The position numbers were made by a program, and so were the translations under genes. Shown here piece by piece: positions 1 through 7,531 of a DNA stretch of 64,000 bases. The stretch spans positions 124,001 to 188,000 of the forward strand of contig NZ_JAHCDI010000004.1 in the NCBI RefSeq assembly GCF_019697375.1, written 5' to 3'. Each line of letters opens with the position of its first letter. Position 1 is the stretch's first letter. This DNA comes from Micromonospora tarapacensis (lineage in GTDB: Bacteria > Actinomycetota > Actinomycetes > Mycobacteriales > Micromonosporaceae). The notes below the pieces were generated by a model that saw only the letters and a program-made list of their open reading frames with translations, had not been told where the DNA came from and did not search any database.

Positions 1-828
1 TTCGGTTTCCTGGGGCCCAACGGTGCCGGCAAGTCGTCCACCATGCGGATGGTCGGCTGCACCTCGCCGCCCAGCGGCGGAGAGCTGCGCATCCTGGGCA
101 TGGATCCGGTGCGGGACGGGCCCGCCATCCGGGCCCGTCTCGGCGTGTGTCCGCAGCTCGACAACCTCGACCCGGAGCTGACCGTCCGGGACAACCTGAC
201 GACGTACGCCCGCTACTTCGGCATCCCACGCCGGGTGGCCCGGGCGCGGGCCGCCGAGTTGCTCGACTTCGTGCAGCTCAGCGACCGGGCGGACAGCAAG
301 GTCGAGCCGCTCTCCGGTGGCATGAAGCGCCGGCTCACCATCGCCCGCGCACTGGTCAACGAGCCGGACATCGTGCTGCTCGACGAGCCGACCACCGGCC
401 TCGACCCGCAGGCCCGGCACCTGGTTTGGGAACGGTTGTTCCGGCTCAAGCAGCAGGGCGTCACGCTGGTGCTCACCACGCACTACATGGACGAGGCCGA
501 GCAGCTCTGCGACCGGTTGGTCGTGATGGACGGCGGCCGGATCGTCGCCGAGGGGTCACCGCGCGCGCTCATCGAGCGGCATGCCACCCGCGAGGTGGTC
601 GAACTGCGGTTCGCCGCCGAGTCGCAGGAGGCGTTCGCCGGCAAGCTGGACGCCCTGGGGGAGCGCATCGAGGTGCTGCCCGACCGGATCCTGGTCTACG
701 TCCCCGACGGTGACGCGACGGTGGCCGAGGTCGCCGCGCTCGGCCTGCACCCGACAAACGTGCTGGTCCGGCGCAGCAGCCTGGAGGACGTCTTCCTGCA
801 CCTCACCGGCCGCACCCTGGTCGACTGA
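1..828 (+). CDS. ABC exporter ATP-binding subunit, 5'-truncated
   Basis: This is the nucleotide-binding subunit of a DrrA/NodI-type ABC exporter. It is open from base 1, so the first few dozen residues, including the start, lie outside the window. Visible in order are Walker A (GPNGAGKSS, starting at the fifth residue), the Q-loop (VCPQLDNLD), the signature LSGGMKRRL, Walker B with the D-loop (VLLDEPTTGLDP) and the H-loop (LTTHYMDE). The C-terminal 80 residues are the usual DrrA-like extension. Two ABC-2 membrane subunits follow at once, giving a three-gene operon. Substrate unknown; drug, antibiotic or lipid export is usual for the family. Confidence 0.93.
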   Translation, partial: FGFLGPNGAGKSSTMRMVGCTSPPSGGELRILGMDPVRDGPAIRARLGVCPQLDNLDPELTVRDNLTTYARYFGIPRRVARARAAELLDFVQLSDRADSKVEPLSGGMKRRLTIARALVNEPDIVLLDEPTTGLDPQARHLVWERLFRLKQQGVTLVLTTHYMDEAEQLCDRLVVMDGGRIVAEGSPRALIERHATREVVELRFAAESQEAFAGKLDALGERIEVLPDRILVYVPDGDATVAEVAALGLHPTNVLVRRSSLEDVFLHLTGRTLVD

Positions 829-857
829 GCCACGCAGCGCAACGGGGGAAGATCACG

Positions 858-1652
858 ATGACACAACCGACGCGGGACCGACCCGCCCTGCCGCGGGTGC
901 CGGCGCTGGCGGTGCTCGAATACCGCCTGGTGGGCTATCGGCGCACCTGGCGGGCCGGCGCCTTCTCGTCCTTCCTGCTGCCCACGTTGACCGTGCTCGG
1001 GTTCGGGGTGGGCGTCGGGGCGTACATCGGCGAGGGTGTCGGTGGCGTCTCCTACCTGGAGTGGGTCGTCGGAGGGCTGCTCGCCTCGACGGCGTTGCAG
1101 GTGGCGATCGGCGAGTCGACGTGGCCGGTCTTCGGCAACCTCCAGTGGAGCAAGATCTACTTCGGGCAGCGCTCGGCTCCGCTGCGGGTGGGCGACATCC
1201 TCGCCGGCCACCTGGCGTTCGTGCTGTTCCGGGTGCTGACCTCCATCATCGCGTTCCTTCTGGTGACCGGCGTGCTGGGGGCGCTGCGGTCGCCGTGGGC
1301 GGTGCTGGCGGTGCCGGTGGTCGCGCTGCTCGCGCTGGCCGTCGCCGCACCGACCTTCGCGTACGCGGCGTCGGTCGACTCGGACAGTTGGCTCGCCATG
1401 CTGTTCCGCTTCGCGGTGATCCCGATGACCCTGTTCGCCGGGGTGTTCTTCCCGGTCGAGTCGCTGCCGCTGGCGCTGCGCTGGCTCGCGTACGCCACGC
1501 CGCTCTGGCACGCCGTGGACCTGTGCCGGGCGGCGGTGCTCGGCGTCGCCCCGCAGTGGTCGGTCGCGGGCCACCTGTGCTACCTGGCCGCCTGGGCGGC
1601 CGGGGGATGGTTGCTCGCCCGCCGCGTCTTCGCCCGCCGGCTCGTCGTCTAG
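858..1652 (+). CDS. ABC-2 type transporter permease (first membrane subunit)
   Basis: This 264-residue integral membrane protein has about six hydrophobic segments and the ABC-2 membrane fold of DrrB-like exporters. An FFPVESLPLALRWLAYATPLWH segment (quoted in part: FFPVESLPLALRW) near residue 195 matches the conserved ABC-2 motif before the last helices. The start lies 29 bp after the ATPase stop and follows a GGGGGAAG Shine-Dalgarno region. It presumably pairs with the next gene as a heterodimeric channel driven by the upstream ATPase. The substrate cannot be read from the sequence. Confidence 0.9.
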   Translation: MTQPTRDRPALPRVPALAVLEYRLVGYRRTWRAGAFSSFLLPTLTVLGFGVGVGAYIGEGVGGVSYLEWVVGGLLASTALQVAIGESTWPVFGNLQWSKIYFGQRSAPLRVGDILAGHLAFVLFRVLTSIIAFLLVTGVLGALRSPWAVLAVPVVALLALAVAAPTFAYAASVDSDSWLAMLFRFAVIPMTLFAGVFFPVESLPLALRWLAYATPLWHAVDLCRAAVLGVAPQWSVAGHLCYLAAWAAGGWLLARRVFARRLVV

Positions 1653-1661
1653 GAGAGGGTC

Positions 1662-2471
1662 ATGGTCACTCTGGTGCTGCCCCGGCTGGTCGACGTCTCG
1701 GCCGCGTCGCGGCGATCCGCGTCGGTCACCGAGCGGAACGTCGCCGCCCTGAAGTCCGTCTACTGGCTGCTGCTCATCTCCGGCTTCGTCGAGCCGCTGC
1801 TCTACCTGCTGTCCATCGGCGTCGGGGTGGGCGCGCTGATCGGCGACCTGACGCTGCCCGGCGGTGCGGTCGTCACGTACGCGGCCTTCGTCGCCCCGGC
1901 CATGCTCGCCTCGTCCGCGATGACCGGCGCGCTGGCGGAGACCACCTTCAACTTCTTCGGGAAGATGAAGTACATGAAGCTGTACGACGGGGTGATCGCC
2001 ACCCCGGTGCAGCCGTTCGAGATCGCCCTCGGCGAGCTGGCCTGGGCGATGTTGCGGGGGAGTGCCTACTCGGCCGCGTTCCTCGTGGTGATGGTCGTGA
2101 TGGAGCTGACCACCCCGGCCCGCGCGCTCGCCGCGTTCCCGGCGGCGGTGCTGGTCGGCTTCGCGTTCGGCGCGCTCGGCATGGCGGCCTCCACGTTCAT
2201 GCGCAGCTGGCAGGACTTCGACCTGATGAGTTCGGCGCAGTTCGTCCTCTTCCTCTTCTCCGGCACCTTCGTGCCCGCCGAGACGTACCCGGCGGTGCTT
2301 CGCTGGCTGGTCGAGGTGACACCGCTCTACCGGGCGGTGCACCTGATCCGGGCGCTGACCGTCGACGTCGGCGGCTGGAGCTGGACGCTCGACGTGCTCT
2401 ATCTGCTCGCGATGCTGGCAGCCGGCCTGCTGGTCGCGTCCCGCCGGATGGGCCGGCTGCTCTACCAGTAG
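1662..2471 (+). CDS. ABC-2 type transporter permease (second membrane subunit)
   Basis: This 269-residue polytopic membrane protein is a second ABC-2 permease, a diverged homologue of the preceding gene. Hydrophobic segments start near residues 30, 65, 115, 150, 180 and 240. The motif FLFSGTFVPAETYPAVLRW is the equivalent of the FFPVESLP motif in its partner. The ATG is 9 bp after the previous stop and follows AGGAGAG. It ends the exporter operon; the next sequence is a short tandem repeat and then genes on the other strand. Confidence 0.9.
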   Translation: MVTLVLPRLVDVSAASRRSASVTERNVAALKSVYWLLLISGFVEPLLYLLSIGVGVGALIGDLTLPGGAVVTYAAFVAPAMLASSAMTGALAETTFNFFGKMKYMKLYDGVIATPVQPFEIALGELAWAMLRGSAYSAAFLVVMVVMELTTPARALAAFPAAVLVGFAFGALGMAASTFMRSWQDFDLMSSAQFVLFLFSGTFVPAETYPAVLRWLVEVTPLYRAVHLIRALTVDVGGWSWTLDVLYLLAMLAAGLLVASRRMGRLLYQ

Positions 2472-2497
2472 CCCAGGCCCGCCAGCGCCCGACGGAG

Positions 2498-2563
2498 GCG
2501 TCTCGCGCACGGTGCCCCCGGGTGGGGCGTCTCGCGCACGGTGCCCCCGGGTGGGGCGTCTCG
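2498..2563. repeat. 29-bp direct tandem repeat, about 2.3 copies
   Basis: Two identical 29-bp units starting GCGTCTCGCGCACGGTGCCC (2498–2526 and 2527–2555) are followed by 8 bp of a third. They lie 27 bp after the exporter operon. About 20 bp further on, GTGGCACTCC and GGAGTGCCAC form an inverted pair. This looks like non-coding minisatellite or terminator-region sequence. Confidence 0.7.
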
Positions 2564-2645
2564 GGCAGCGGGCGATTCGTGGCACTCCAGGTGTCCTCGG
2601 GCCGGCGTGTCGAGCAGCAGGAGTGCCACCGTTCAGCGTGGCGCC

Positions 2646-2882
2646 TCAGCGGGCTCGGGCCCAGGTGAGGAAGCGGTCGGCCAGGACGCCCGGCGGGTGC
2701 TGGCCGCTGAGGTCGCCCGCCGCGTCGTACATCATCGTGCCGAGGTGAATCAGCAGGCCGGTCCGGTTCTCCCGGTACTCACCGAGCAACGCCAGCCGGG
2801 CCGGCGAGCACGGCCACGCGGCCCCGCACACCCGGCACCGCCAGGACGGCCGCGCCGCGAGATGCGGCCGGTAGCGGGGCAT
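2646..2882 (-). CDS. small CxxC protein of the type often labelled 'flavin reductase' in actinomycetes
   Basis: This 78-residue protein has a WRCRVCGAAWPCSPARL motif near residues 14–30: a short treble-clef-like Cys cluster followed by a helical tail ending FLTWARAR. Small proteins of this pattern are common beside XRE/DUF397 pairs in Micromonosporaceae and are often called flavin reductase without support; I see no flavin-binding signature. The ATG at 2882 overlaps the TGA of the upstream gene, so the two are translationally coupled. Function unknown. Confidence 0.65.
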   Translation of the reverse strand: MPRYRPHLAARPSWRCRVCGAAWPCSPARLALLGEYRENRTGLLIHLGTMMYDAAGDLSGQHPPGVLADRFLTWARAR

Positions 2883-3292
2883 CAGCGCCACCCCGGCTCG
2901 CCGTCCCGAGGCGACGGGTTGCCCCCGGGCGACGGCGACCAGCGGCCTCCGTTCGCCCGCCACTCCTGCGCCCGGGTGAGCCATCCCGGTCGCCCCGGAC
3001 CGTTGAGCGGGAACACCTGGGTCGGAGCCGTAGCCCAGTTCGGGCGACCCGGGGTGCGCTGCGACGGCATCGGGTGCGCGGGGTGGCTTGCGGCCGATGC
3101 GGGTCGCGCCCCTGGTCCTGGCCCGTTCCGTTGCGGCGGCTGGCCGGAGCTGTCCGGTGCCGGGCTGGTTGAGGTGGCCTGGTCGGTCAGGTCCTGCCAC
3201 GGGGCCGGTGGCAGCGGGCGGGTGTTCCGCGTGCGCCGGGGCAGCGGTGCGGGTGTCGCCGGGGGCCGGCACCGCCAGAATCTGATTCGCAT
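2882..3292 (-). CDS. proline-rich hypothetical protein
   Basis: This 136-residue protein starts MRIRFWRCR, is rich in Pro, Arg and Thr, and ends with a more conserved-looking segment (FPLNGPGRPGWLTRAQEWRA). The start was chosen because a good Shine-Dalgarno (GACGGAGG) lies 7 nt upstream of the ATG at 3292; longer versions reach back to 3526 without a ribosome site. Its stop overlaps the start of the 78-residue CxxC gene. It is divergent from the XRE regulator, with about 200 bp between them for promoters. I do not recognise a function. Confidence 0.55.
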   Translation of the reverse strand: MRIRFWRCRPPATPAPLPRRTRNTRPLPPAPWQDLTDQATSTSPAPDSSGQPPQRNGPGPGARPASAASHPAHPMPSQRTPGRPNWATAPTQVFPLNGPGRPGWLTRAQEWRANGGRWSPSPGGNPSPRDGEPGWR

Positions 3293-3499
3293 GAAGCCTC
3301 CGTCGAGTGGAAGGGGCGCCGGCCGAATGTCGGGTGTGCCGGCGCCCCGGCCTGGTTCCGCCCGCCGTCCGTTCCCGTGAGCGGTTCCGCTGCGTGACAG
3401 TCTGCTGAGGACGCGACTACGGTGGGAGGCCCGGCACGGTGACGACCAGCGCGTCCACGGCCGGTCCCGATGCGGTACGAGGATGTACGGAGGGTGTCC

Positions 3500-4303
3500 G
3501 TGGAACGCTCGTCCATGCTGGAGCACTTCGCCGAGGAGTTACGGCTCGCGCGGGCCGACGGTGACCTGTCGCAGAGCGCGCTGGCCGAGGCGCTGAGCTA
3601 CTCGGCCGCGCTGGTGGCCAAGGTGGAGACCTGCGAACGCAAGCCCAGCCGGGACTTCGCCCGCCGCTGCGACACGGTGTTCGGTGCGGGCGGGCGGTTC
3701 GAGCGCATCCAGCGACGAATCAGCCGGGAGGTGGTGGTGCCGTGGTTCCGCGACTGGCCCGGCATCGAGGAGGAGACCACCGCGCTGCGCTCGTTCGAGC
3801 CGCTCTGCGTGCCGGGCCTGTTGCAGACCGAGGGATACGCCCGCGCGCTGCTGTCCGGCGGCGGGTTGTTCGGGCCGGACGAGATCGAGCAGCAGGTGAC
3901 CACCCGACTGGATCGCCAGGCGGTGCTGACCCGCGACCGGCCGCCGCTGCTCAGCGTGGTCATCGACGAGTACGTGCTGCGCCGCCGGATCGGCGGCCCG
4001 GCGGTGATGGGCGAGCAGTTGCGACACCTGGTGAAGCTCGGCACGACGCTGCCCCGGGTCCGGATCCAGGTCGTGCCGCTCTCCGCCGGGGCCTACCCTG
4101 GCATGAACGGCCCCTTCGTGATCGCCACCCCACCGCACGGGGAGGACGTCGTCTACCAGGAGGGACAGTTGCACGGGCAGGTGACCGACCGCGCCGACTA
4201 CGTCCGGCAGATGGTCGAGGTTTGGGAGTCGATCCGTGGTGAGGCACTATCGCAGCAGCAGTCCCTCGACCTGATCATGGAAGTGGCGGAATCATGGAGC
4301 TGA
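3500..4303 (+). CDS. XRE-family helix-turn-helix regulator with DUF5753 domain
   Basis: The first 60 residues form a Cro/C1-type HTH (LSQSALAEALSYSAALVAKVE). The remaining ~190 residues form the DUF5753 region typical of Streptomyces and Micromonospora regulators (VPWFRDWPGIEEE, FEPLCVPGLLQTEGYARALL, VIDEYVLRRRIGG, VQVVPL-like segment). A GTG at 3500 is preferred because GGAGGG sits 5 nt upstream; an in-frame ATG at 3470 lacks a ribosome site. The stop overlaps the DUF397 gene by 10 bp. Such pairs act as regulator plus small partner, with some members in development or antibiotic control. The target here is unknown. Confidence 0.88.
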   Translation: MERSSMLEHFAEELRLARADGDLSQSALAEALSYSAALVAKVETCERKPSRDFARRCDTVFGAGGRFERIQRRISREVVVPWFRDWPGIEEETTALRSFEPLCVPGLLQTEGYARALLSGGGLFGPDEIEQQVTTRLDRQAVLTRDRPPLLSVVIDEYVLRRRIGGPAVMGEQLRHLVKLGTTLPRVRIQVVPLSAGAYPGMNGPFVIATPPHGEDVVYQEGQLHGQVTDRADYVRQMVEVWESIRGEALSQQQSLDLIMEVAESWS

Positions 4304-4485
4304 CCGGCGCCCGGTGGCGCAAGAGCACCCGCAGCAACGGGCAGGGTGGCAACTGCGTGGAGGTGGCCGACAACCTGCCCGGCGTGGTGGCCGTCCGCGA
4401 TTCCAAGGATCCGGCCGGGCCGGCGCTGGCCTTCCCACCCGGCGCGTGGCGTACGTTCCTCACCCGCCTCCCCATACGCCCGTAG
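4294..4485 (+). CDS. DUF397 domain protein
   Basis: This 63-residue protein matches the compact DUF397 pattern: W-R-K-S-T-R-S near the start, GNCVEVAD in the middle, then VAVRDSKDP and a C-terminal W-R-T-F-L. These small proteins are nearly always encoded directly after an XRE/DUF5753 regulator and are thought to modulate it. The ATG lies within the regulator's last codons, so the genes are coupled. Confidence 0.9.
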   Translation: MELTGARWRKSTRSNGQGGNCVEVADNLPGVVAVRDSKDPAGPALAFPPGAWRTFLTRLPIRP

Positions 4486-4524
4486 CCACCGCCCGACCCG
4501 CCCACGGTCCCCTGACCGCTGGTC

Positions 4525-4696
4525 GCCCCGGCCCCACGGCTCGGCCCCCGGCCCCACCGGCGGCGCCCCGGCCCCACGGCTCGGCCCCACGGGCGGCGCC
4601 CCGGCCCCACGGCTCGGCCCCACGGGCGGCGCCCCGGCCCCACGGCTCGGCCCCACCGGCGGCGCCCCGGCCCCACGGCTCGGCCCCACCGGCGGC
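4525..4696. repeat. 33-bp GC-rich minisatellite
   Basis: Four consecutive 33-bp units begin at 4565, 4598, 4631 and 4664 (each starting GCCCCGGCCCCACGGCTCGG). A looser first unit from 4525 carries a 7-bp insertion. Base 18 of the second half alternates C/G between copies. The array is downstream of the DUF397 gene and upstream of a long palindrome. Long open frames cross it on both strands, but these are repeat artefacts. Confidence 0.9.
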
Positions 4697-4751
4697 GCCC
4701 CCGGCCTCGGCCGTCGCTGCGCGACACCCCGAAACCGCCGCTATCAACGCC

Positions 4752-4798
4752 GATCTTGGACATTTTCTGTTAGGTCCTAACGGGAACTGTCCAAGATC
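4752..4798. repeat. long palindrome, copy 1 (imperfect)
   Basis: A 47-bp inverted repeat centred on 4775 has arms GATCTTGGACATTTTCTGTT and AACGGGAACTGTCCAAGATC around TTAGGTCCTAA. The arms differ at a few positions, several of them G-T compatible in RNA. A near-perfect second copy lies 1.05 kb downstream, so the two bracket one gene. Confidence 0.9.
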
Positions 4799-4836
4799 TG
4801 GTGGTGTGATGCCGACGGGGCGATCACGGTCGGTGG

Positions 4837-5796
4837 ATGGTTCCCGATGATGCGGCTGGGGCGCTGGAGTGGTTGGCCTTCGAGCAGGCCGGCGTGGTCA
4901 CCGGCGCGCAGGCCCGCACCGTGCTGACCGACGGCACCGTACGCGGGCTGGTGCGCTCCGGGCGGTGGCGCTCGATCGGTCGCGGCCTGCTGCTGACCGG
5001 CAACGGCCGGTTGACCCGGGATCAGCAGTTGTGGGTCGCGGTCCTCACCGCCGGGTCCGGTGCGGTCCTCGCGGGAGCCACGGCCGCCACCGAGGCCGGG
5101 GTACGCGGCCTGCGACCCGAGCCCCTGCACGTGCTCGTGCCGGCGCCCCGTCGGGCCGGGCGGACCATCCTGCGCCAGTTGCCGATCGACATGGTCGCCG
5201 TCGTGGTGCACCGGACATCGGTCCTGCCTGCCGCGCATCTCCAGGTCGGCCGCCCGCCTCGGACGACCACCGCGCGGGCACTTGTCGACGCCGCCGGGTG
5301 GGCGCCCTCGCCGCGCGTGGCGCAGGAGGCGCTCGCTGCCGGCTGCCAGCAGCGGCGGGTGTTGCCGGAGGAACTGGCCGCCGTGCTGGACGTGCTGCCC
5401 CGCGCACCCCGACGGCTGTTGATCCGGCAGACCATCGACGACATCGCCGGTGGCGCTCAGGCGTTGAGTGAGATCGATTTCGTCCGGCTCTGCCGTCGGG
5501 CCGGTCTGCCCCGGCCCGACCTGCAACAGCGGCGGACCGACGCGGCTGGCCGGACACGCTGGTTGGACGCGTACTGGCGGGAGTGGGGCGTGCACGCGGA
5601 GATCGACGGAGCGCATCACATGGAGGTGCGCCAGTGGACGGCGGACATGCGACGGCAGAACGACGTCTGGACCGCAGGGGAACGCATCCTCCGGTTCCCC
5701 GCGTGGCTGGTCCGGGCGCACCCCGAGCAGGTCGCCGACACGGTCCGCCGCGCTCTCCTGGCCGCCGGCTGGCAACCCGACGCCACGAACCACTGA
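4837..5796 (+). CDS. AbiEi-like N-terminal plus DUF559/Vsr-like C-terminal protein
   Basis: This 319-residue protein opens with a winged-helix region like the AbiEi antitoxin/transcriptional domain (LAFEQAGVVTGAQARTVL, then VRGLVRSGRWRSIGRGL). It ends with a DUF559-type region related to Vsr/PD-(D/E)xK nucleases: LDAYWREWGVHAEIDGAHH near residues 244–260, then MRRQNDVWTAGERILRFP. The conserved E-x-D-x-x-x-H fits that fold, but I cannot show activity. Proteins of this layout are common actinobacterial singletons of unknown role. The stop codon is the first base pair of palindrome copy 2, so gene and repeat are tightly joined. The ATG at 4837 lacks a strong ribosome site. Confidence 0.75.
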   Translation: MVPDDAAGALEWLAFEQAGVVTGAQARTVLTDGTVRGLVRSGRWRSIGRGLLLTGNGRLTRDQQLWVAVLTAGSGAVLAGATAATEAGVRGLRPEPLHVLVPAPRRAGRTILRQLPIDMVAVVVHRTSVLPAAHLQVGRPPRTTTARALVDAAGWAPSPRVAQEALAAGCQQRRVLPEELAAVLDVLPRAPRRLLIRQTIDDIAGGAQALSEIDFVRLCRRAGLPRPDLQQRRTDAAGRTRWLDAYWREWGVHAEIDGAHHMEVRQWTADMRRQNDVWTAGERILRFPAWLVRAHPEQVADTVRRALLAAGWQPDATNH

Positions 5797-5845
5797 GATC
5801 TTGGACATTTTCCGTTAGGTACTAACGGAAAATGTCCAAGATCTC
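5795..5845. repeat. long palindrome, copy 2 (perfect 24-bp arms)
   Basis: Arms at 5795–5818 and 5822–5845 are exact reverse complements (24 bp, beginning GAGATCTTGGACATTTTCCG), with a 3-nt spacer. The repeat overlaps the stop codon of the AbiEi/DUF559-like gene. It shares the TTGGACATTTTC…TTAGG…CTAA core with copy 1. It could serve as a terminator in RNA, but arm conservation between copies suggests a dispersed repeat family. Confidence 0.93.
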
Positions 5846-5855
5846 GCGACGGCCA

Positions 5856-5960
5856 GCGGTGCGTGGGTCAGCGGTGGGTGGGTCAGCGGTGGGTGGGTCA
5901 GCGGTGGGTGGGTCAGCGGTGGGTGGGTCTGCGGTGCGTGGGTCAGCGGTGCGTGGGTCA
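5856..5960. repeat. 15-bp tandem repeat, seven copies
   Basis: Seven contiguous 15-bp units of the form GCGGTGSGTGGGTCA run from 5856 to 5960. The last unit contains the stop codon of the reverse-strand TAXI receptor gene, so the array grew right up to that coding end. Confidence 0.9.
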
Positions 5961-7112
5961 GCCGCCCTGGTAGTAGCGGGCGGCGCCGGGGTGCAGCGGG
6001 ATGGGGTCCGTGGTGGCGGCCGACTCGCGGTCGAAGTTGCGCGCCTCAGGATGTGCCACGGCCAGGTCGGCCTGGTAGGTGAAGAGCAGGCGGGTCAGGC
6101 CGTACGCCAGCTCGTCGGGCATCTCCGCGCTGACCAGGATCACGTTGGCGACCGTCACGGTGGGGGTGCCCGACGGGGTGTCGTAGGCGTCGCGGGGCAG
6201 CTCGGCGGTGGTGTAGACCGAGCCGTGCGTGGCGCTCAGCGGCTCGATCAGGTCGGCGACCGGCAGCAGCCGGAACCGGTCCGGCGCGCTGGTGAGCAGG
6301 TCGGCGATGCCGGGCGTGGGCAGCCCGCCGGAGAAGAACATCGCGTCGAGCGTGCCGCTGCGCATCCGGGCCACCGTCTCCGGCAGCGACAGCCGGGCTC
6401 GGCGTACGTCCCGGTCCGGGTCCAGCCCCGCGGCGCTGAGCAGGCGGCCGGCGATGACGTCGGTGCCGGACTTCGGTGAGCCGGTGGAGACCCGTTTGCC
6501 GCGCAGCCCCGCGAGGCCGGCGATCTGCGCCTCGGCCCGGACGATCACGTGGGTGTAGTTGCTGTAGACCCGAGCCAGCGCCCGGACCGGTTGCGGGCGT
6601 CCGTTGAAGGCGCCACGGCCGGCGGCGGCGTCCGCCGCCGTGTCGGCGAGACTGAAACCGATCTCCATGTCGCCGTCGACCAGCCGGGTGATGTTCTCAC
6701 CCGAGGCCCCGGTCGGTTCGGCCCGAGCCTCGTAACCGGGCAGGTGGCGGCTGATGACGTCGGCGTAGCCGCCGCCGAGCTGGTAGTAGACCCCGGTGGT
6801 GTTCCCGGTGGCCAGGAAGATGCGCCCGTCGTGCCACGGCCGAGCCTCCGGGGCGCGCTCGGCACCGCAGCCGGTGACAAGCGCGACCGCCACCAGCGCC
6901 GCCAGCAACCGCGGACCCCGACCTCCGCTGACCTTGTCGTGCCGCCCGGGCCGGGTCGCGTCGGTCCGCGTGACGGGCCGGGTCGCGTCGGTTCGCGTGA
7001 CGGGCCGGGTCGCGTCGGTTCGCGTGACGGGTCGGGTCGCGTCGGTTCGCGTGACGGGTCGGGTCGGGTCGGCTCCCCCGACGCGGTCAGGTGCCAGCTG
7101 CGGGCCGTTCAT
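5958..7112 (-). CDS. TAXI-family TRAP transporter solute-binding lipoprotein (receptor 1)
   Basis: This is an extracytoplasmic solute receptor of the TAXI (TRAP-associated extracytoplasmic immunogenic) family, about 384 residues. Mature-domain motifs are FLATGNTTGVYYQLGGGYAD, the Thr/Ser-rich GKRVSTGSPKSGTDVIAGRLL and FFSGGLPTPGI. A lipoprotein signal (ALVAVALVTGC) starts unusually late, near residue 75, because the N-terminus carries four PVTRTDATR repeats encoded by a 27-bp minisatellite. The ATG at 7112 overlaps the Roadblock stop (ATGA); no later in-frame start was found. The permease gene is 4 kb upstream in the same locus. Ligand unknown; carboxylates such as glutamate or 2-oxoglutarate are usual. 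Confidence 0.88.
   Translation of the reverse strand: MNGPQLAPDRVGGADPTRPVTRTDATRPVTRTDATRPVTRTDATRPVTRTDATRPGRHDKVSGGRGPRLLAALVAVALVTGCGAERAPEARPWHDGRIFLATGNTTGVYYQLGGGYADVISRHLPGYEARAEPTGASGENITRLVDGDMEIGFSLADTAADAAAGRGAFNGRPQPVRALARVYSNYTHVIVRAEAQIAGLAGLRGKRVSTGSPKSGTDVIAGRLLSAAGLDPDRDVRRARLSLPETVARMRSGTLDAMFFSGGLPTPGIADLLTSAPDRFRLLPVADLIEPLSATHGSVYTTAELPRDAYDTPSGTPTVTVANVILVSAEMPDELAYGLTRLLFTYQADLAVAHPEARNFDRESAATTDPIPLHPGAARYYQGG
6951..7058. repeat. 27-bp in-frame minisatellite in TAXI receptor 1
   Basis: Four 27-bp units (CCGGGTCGCGTCGGTTCGCG…) lie in the N-terminal coding region on the reverse strand and encode PVTRTDATR repeats. The period is a multiple of three, so copy-number change would keep the frame. 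Confidence 0.9.
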
Positions 7113-7531
7113 GCCGGCACTCCGCCGGGGTGGTCCGCCCACGTCCGGGCCGCCGGTTCGAGCGCCTCGGCGACCCGCTGGACCAGCGTGGCCGTCTCGT
7201 AGCCGATCTGGCCGAGGTCGCAGCCGGCGGCGGCCAGCACGCCGAGCAGGGCGCGGTCACCGACTGCCATCACCAGCAGCACGCCGCCGTCCATGTCGAC
7301 GATCTGCTGCCGGACCCGGCCGGCGGACATCAGCCGGGCGGCGCCGACGGTCAGGCTGGCCAGGCCGCTGATCACGGCGGCGAGCTGGTCCGCCTGGTCG
7401 GTCGAGAGGTGTGGCGAGGCCGCCAGCCGCAGTCCGTCGCCGGAGACGGCGAGGGCGTGCGAGACGTCCGGGATCTGCTCGGCGAAGTTCGCCAGGAGCC
7501 AGTCGAGGCCGGGTCTGCCGTTGGGCATCAT
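7109..7531 (-). CDS. Roadblock/LC7-domain protein
   Basis: This protein of about 140 residues is a single Roadblock/LC7 fold: LDWLLANFAEQIPDVSHALAV, then VSGDGLRLAAS, a central helix DQADQLAAVISGLASLTVGA and a C-terminal VAALG-like strand set. In Streptomyces conservons (Cvn systems) CvnB has this fold and follows the CvnA kinase. Here too the gene directly follows the kinase, with an ATGATG start overlapping the region of its stop. The other conservon members (DUF742 protein, small GTPase) are absent. It likely binds a partner of the kinase signalling complex at the membrane. Confidence 0.9.
   Translation of the reverse strand: MMPNGRPGLDWLLANFAEQIPDVSHALAVSGDGLRLAASPHLSTDQADQLAAVISGLASLTVGAARLMSAGRVRQQIVDMDGGVLLVMAVGDRALLGVLAAAGCDLGQIGYETATLVQRVAEALEPAARTWADHPGGVPA

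Noticed and set aside
581..2668. A 695-codon forward open frame and several other very long frames opposite or across known genes
   Set aside because: They are Arg/Pro/Ala-rich shadows caused by high GC at third positions. The ABC genes in the other frame carry clear family motifs.
2646..2882. Flavin reductase function for the 78-residue CxxC protein
   Set aside because: It is far too short for a flavin reductase and has no flavin-binding motif; the name is a frequent transfer error for this small family.
4198..4763. Reverse-strand open frames with repeated GPSRGAGAPPV-like peptides
   Set aside because: They translate the 33-bp minisatellite; there is no ribosome site and no non-repeat conserved part. 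The DUF397 gene on the forward strand is real.
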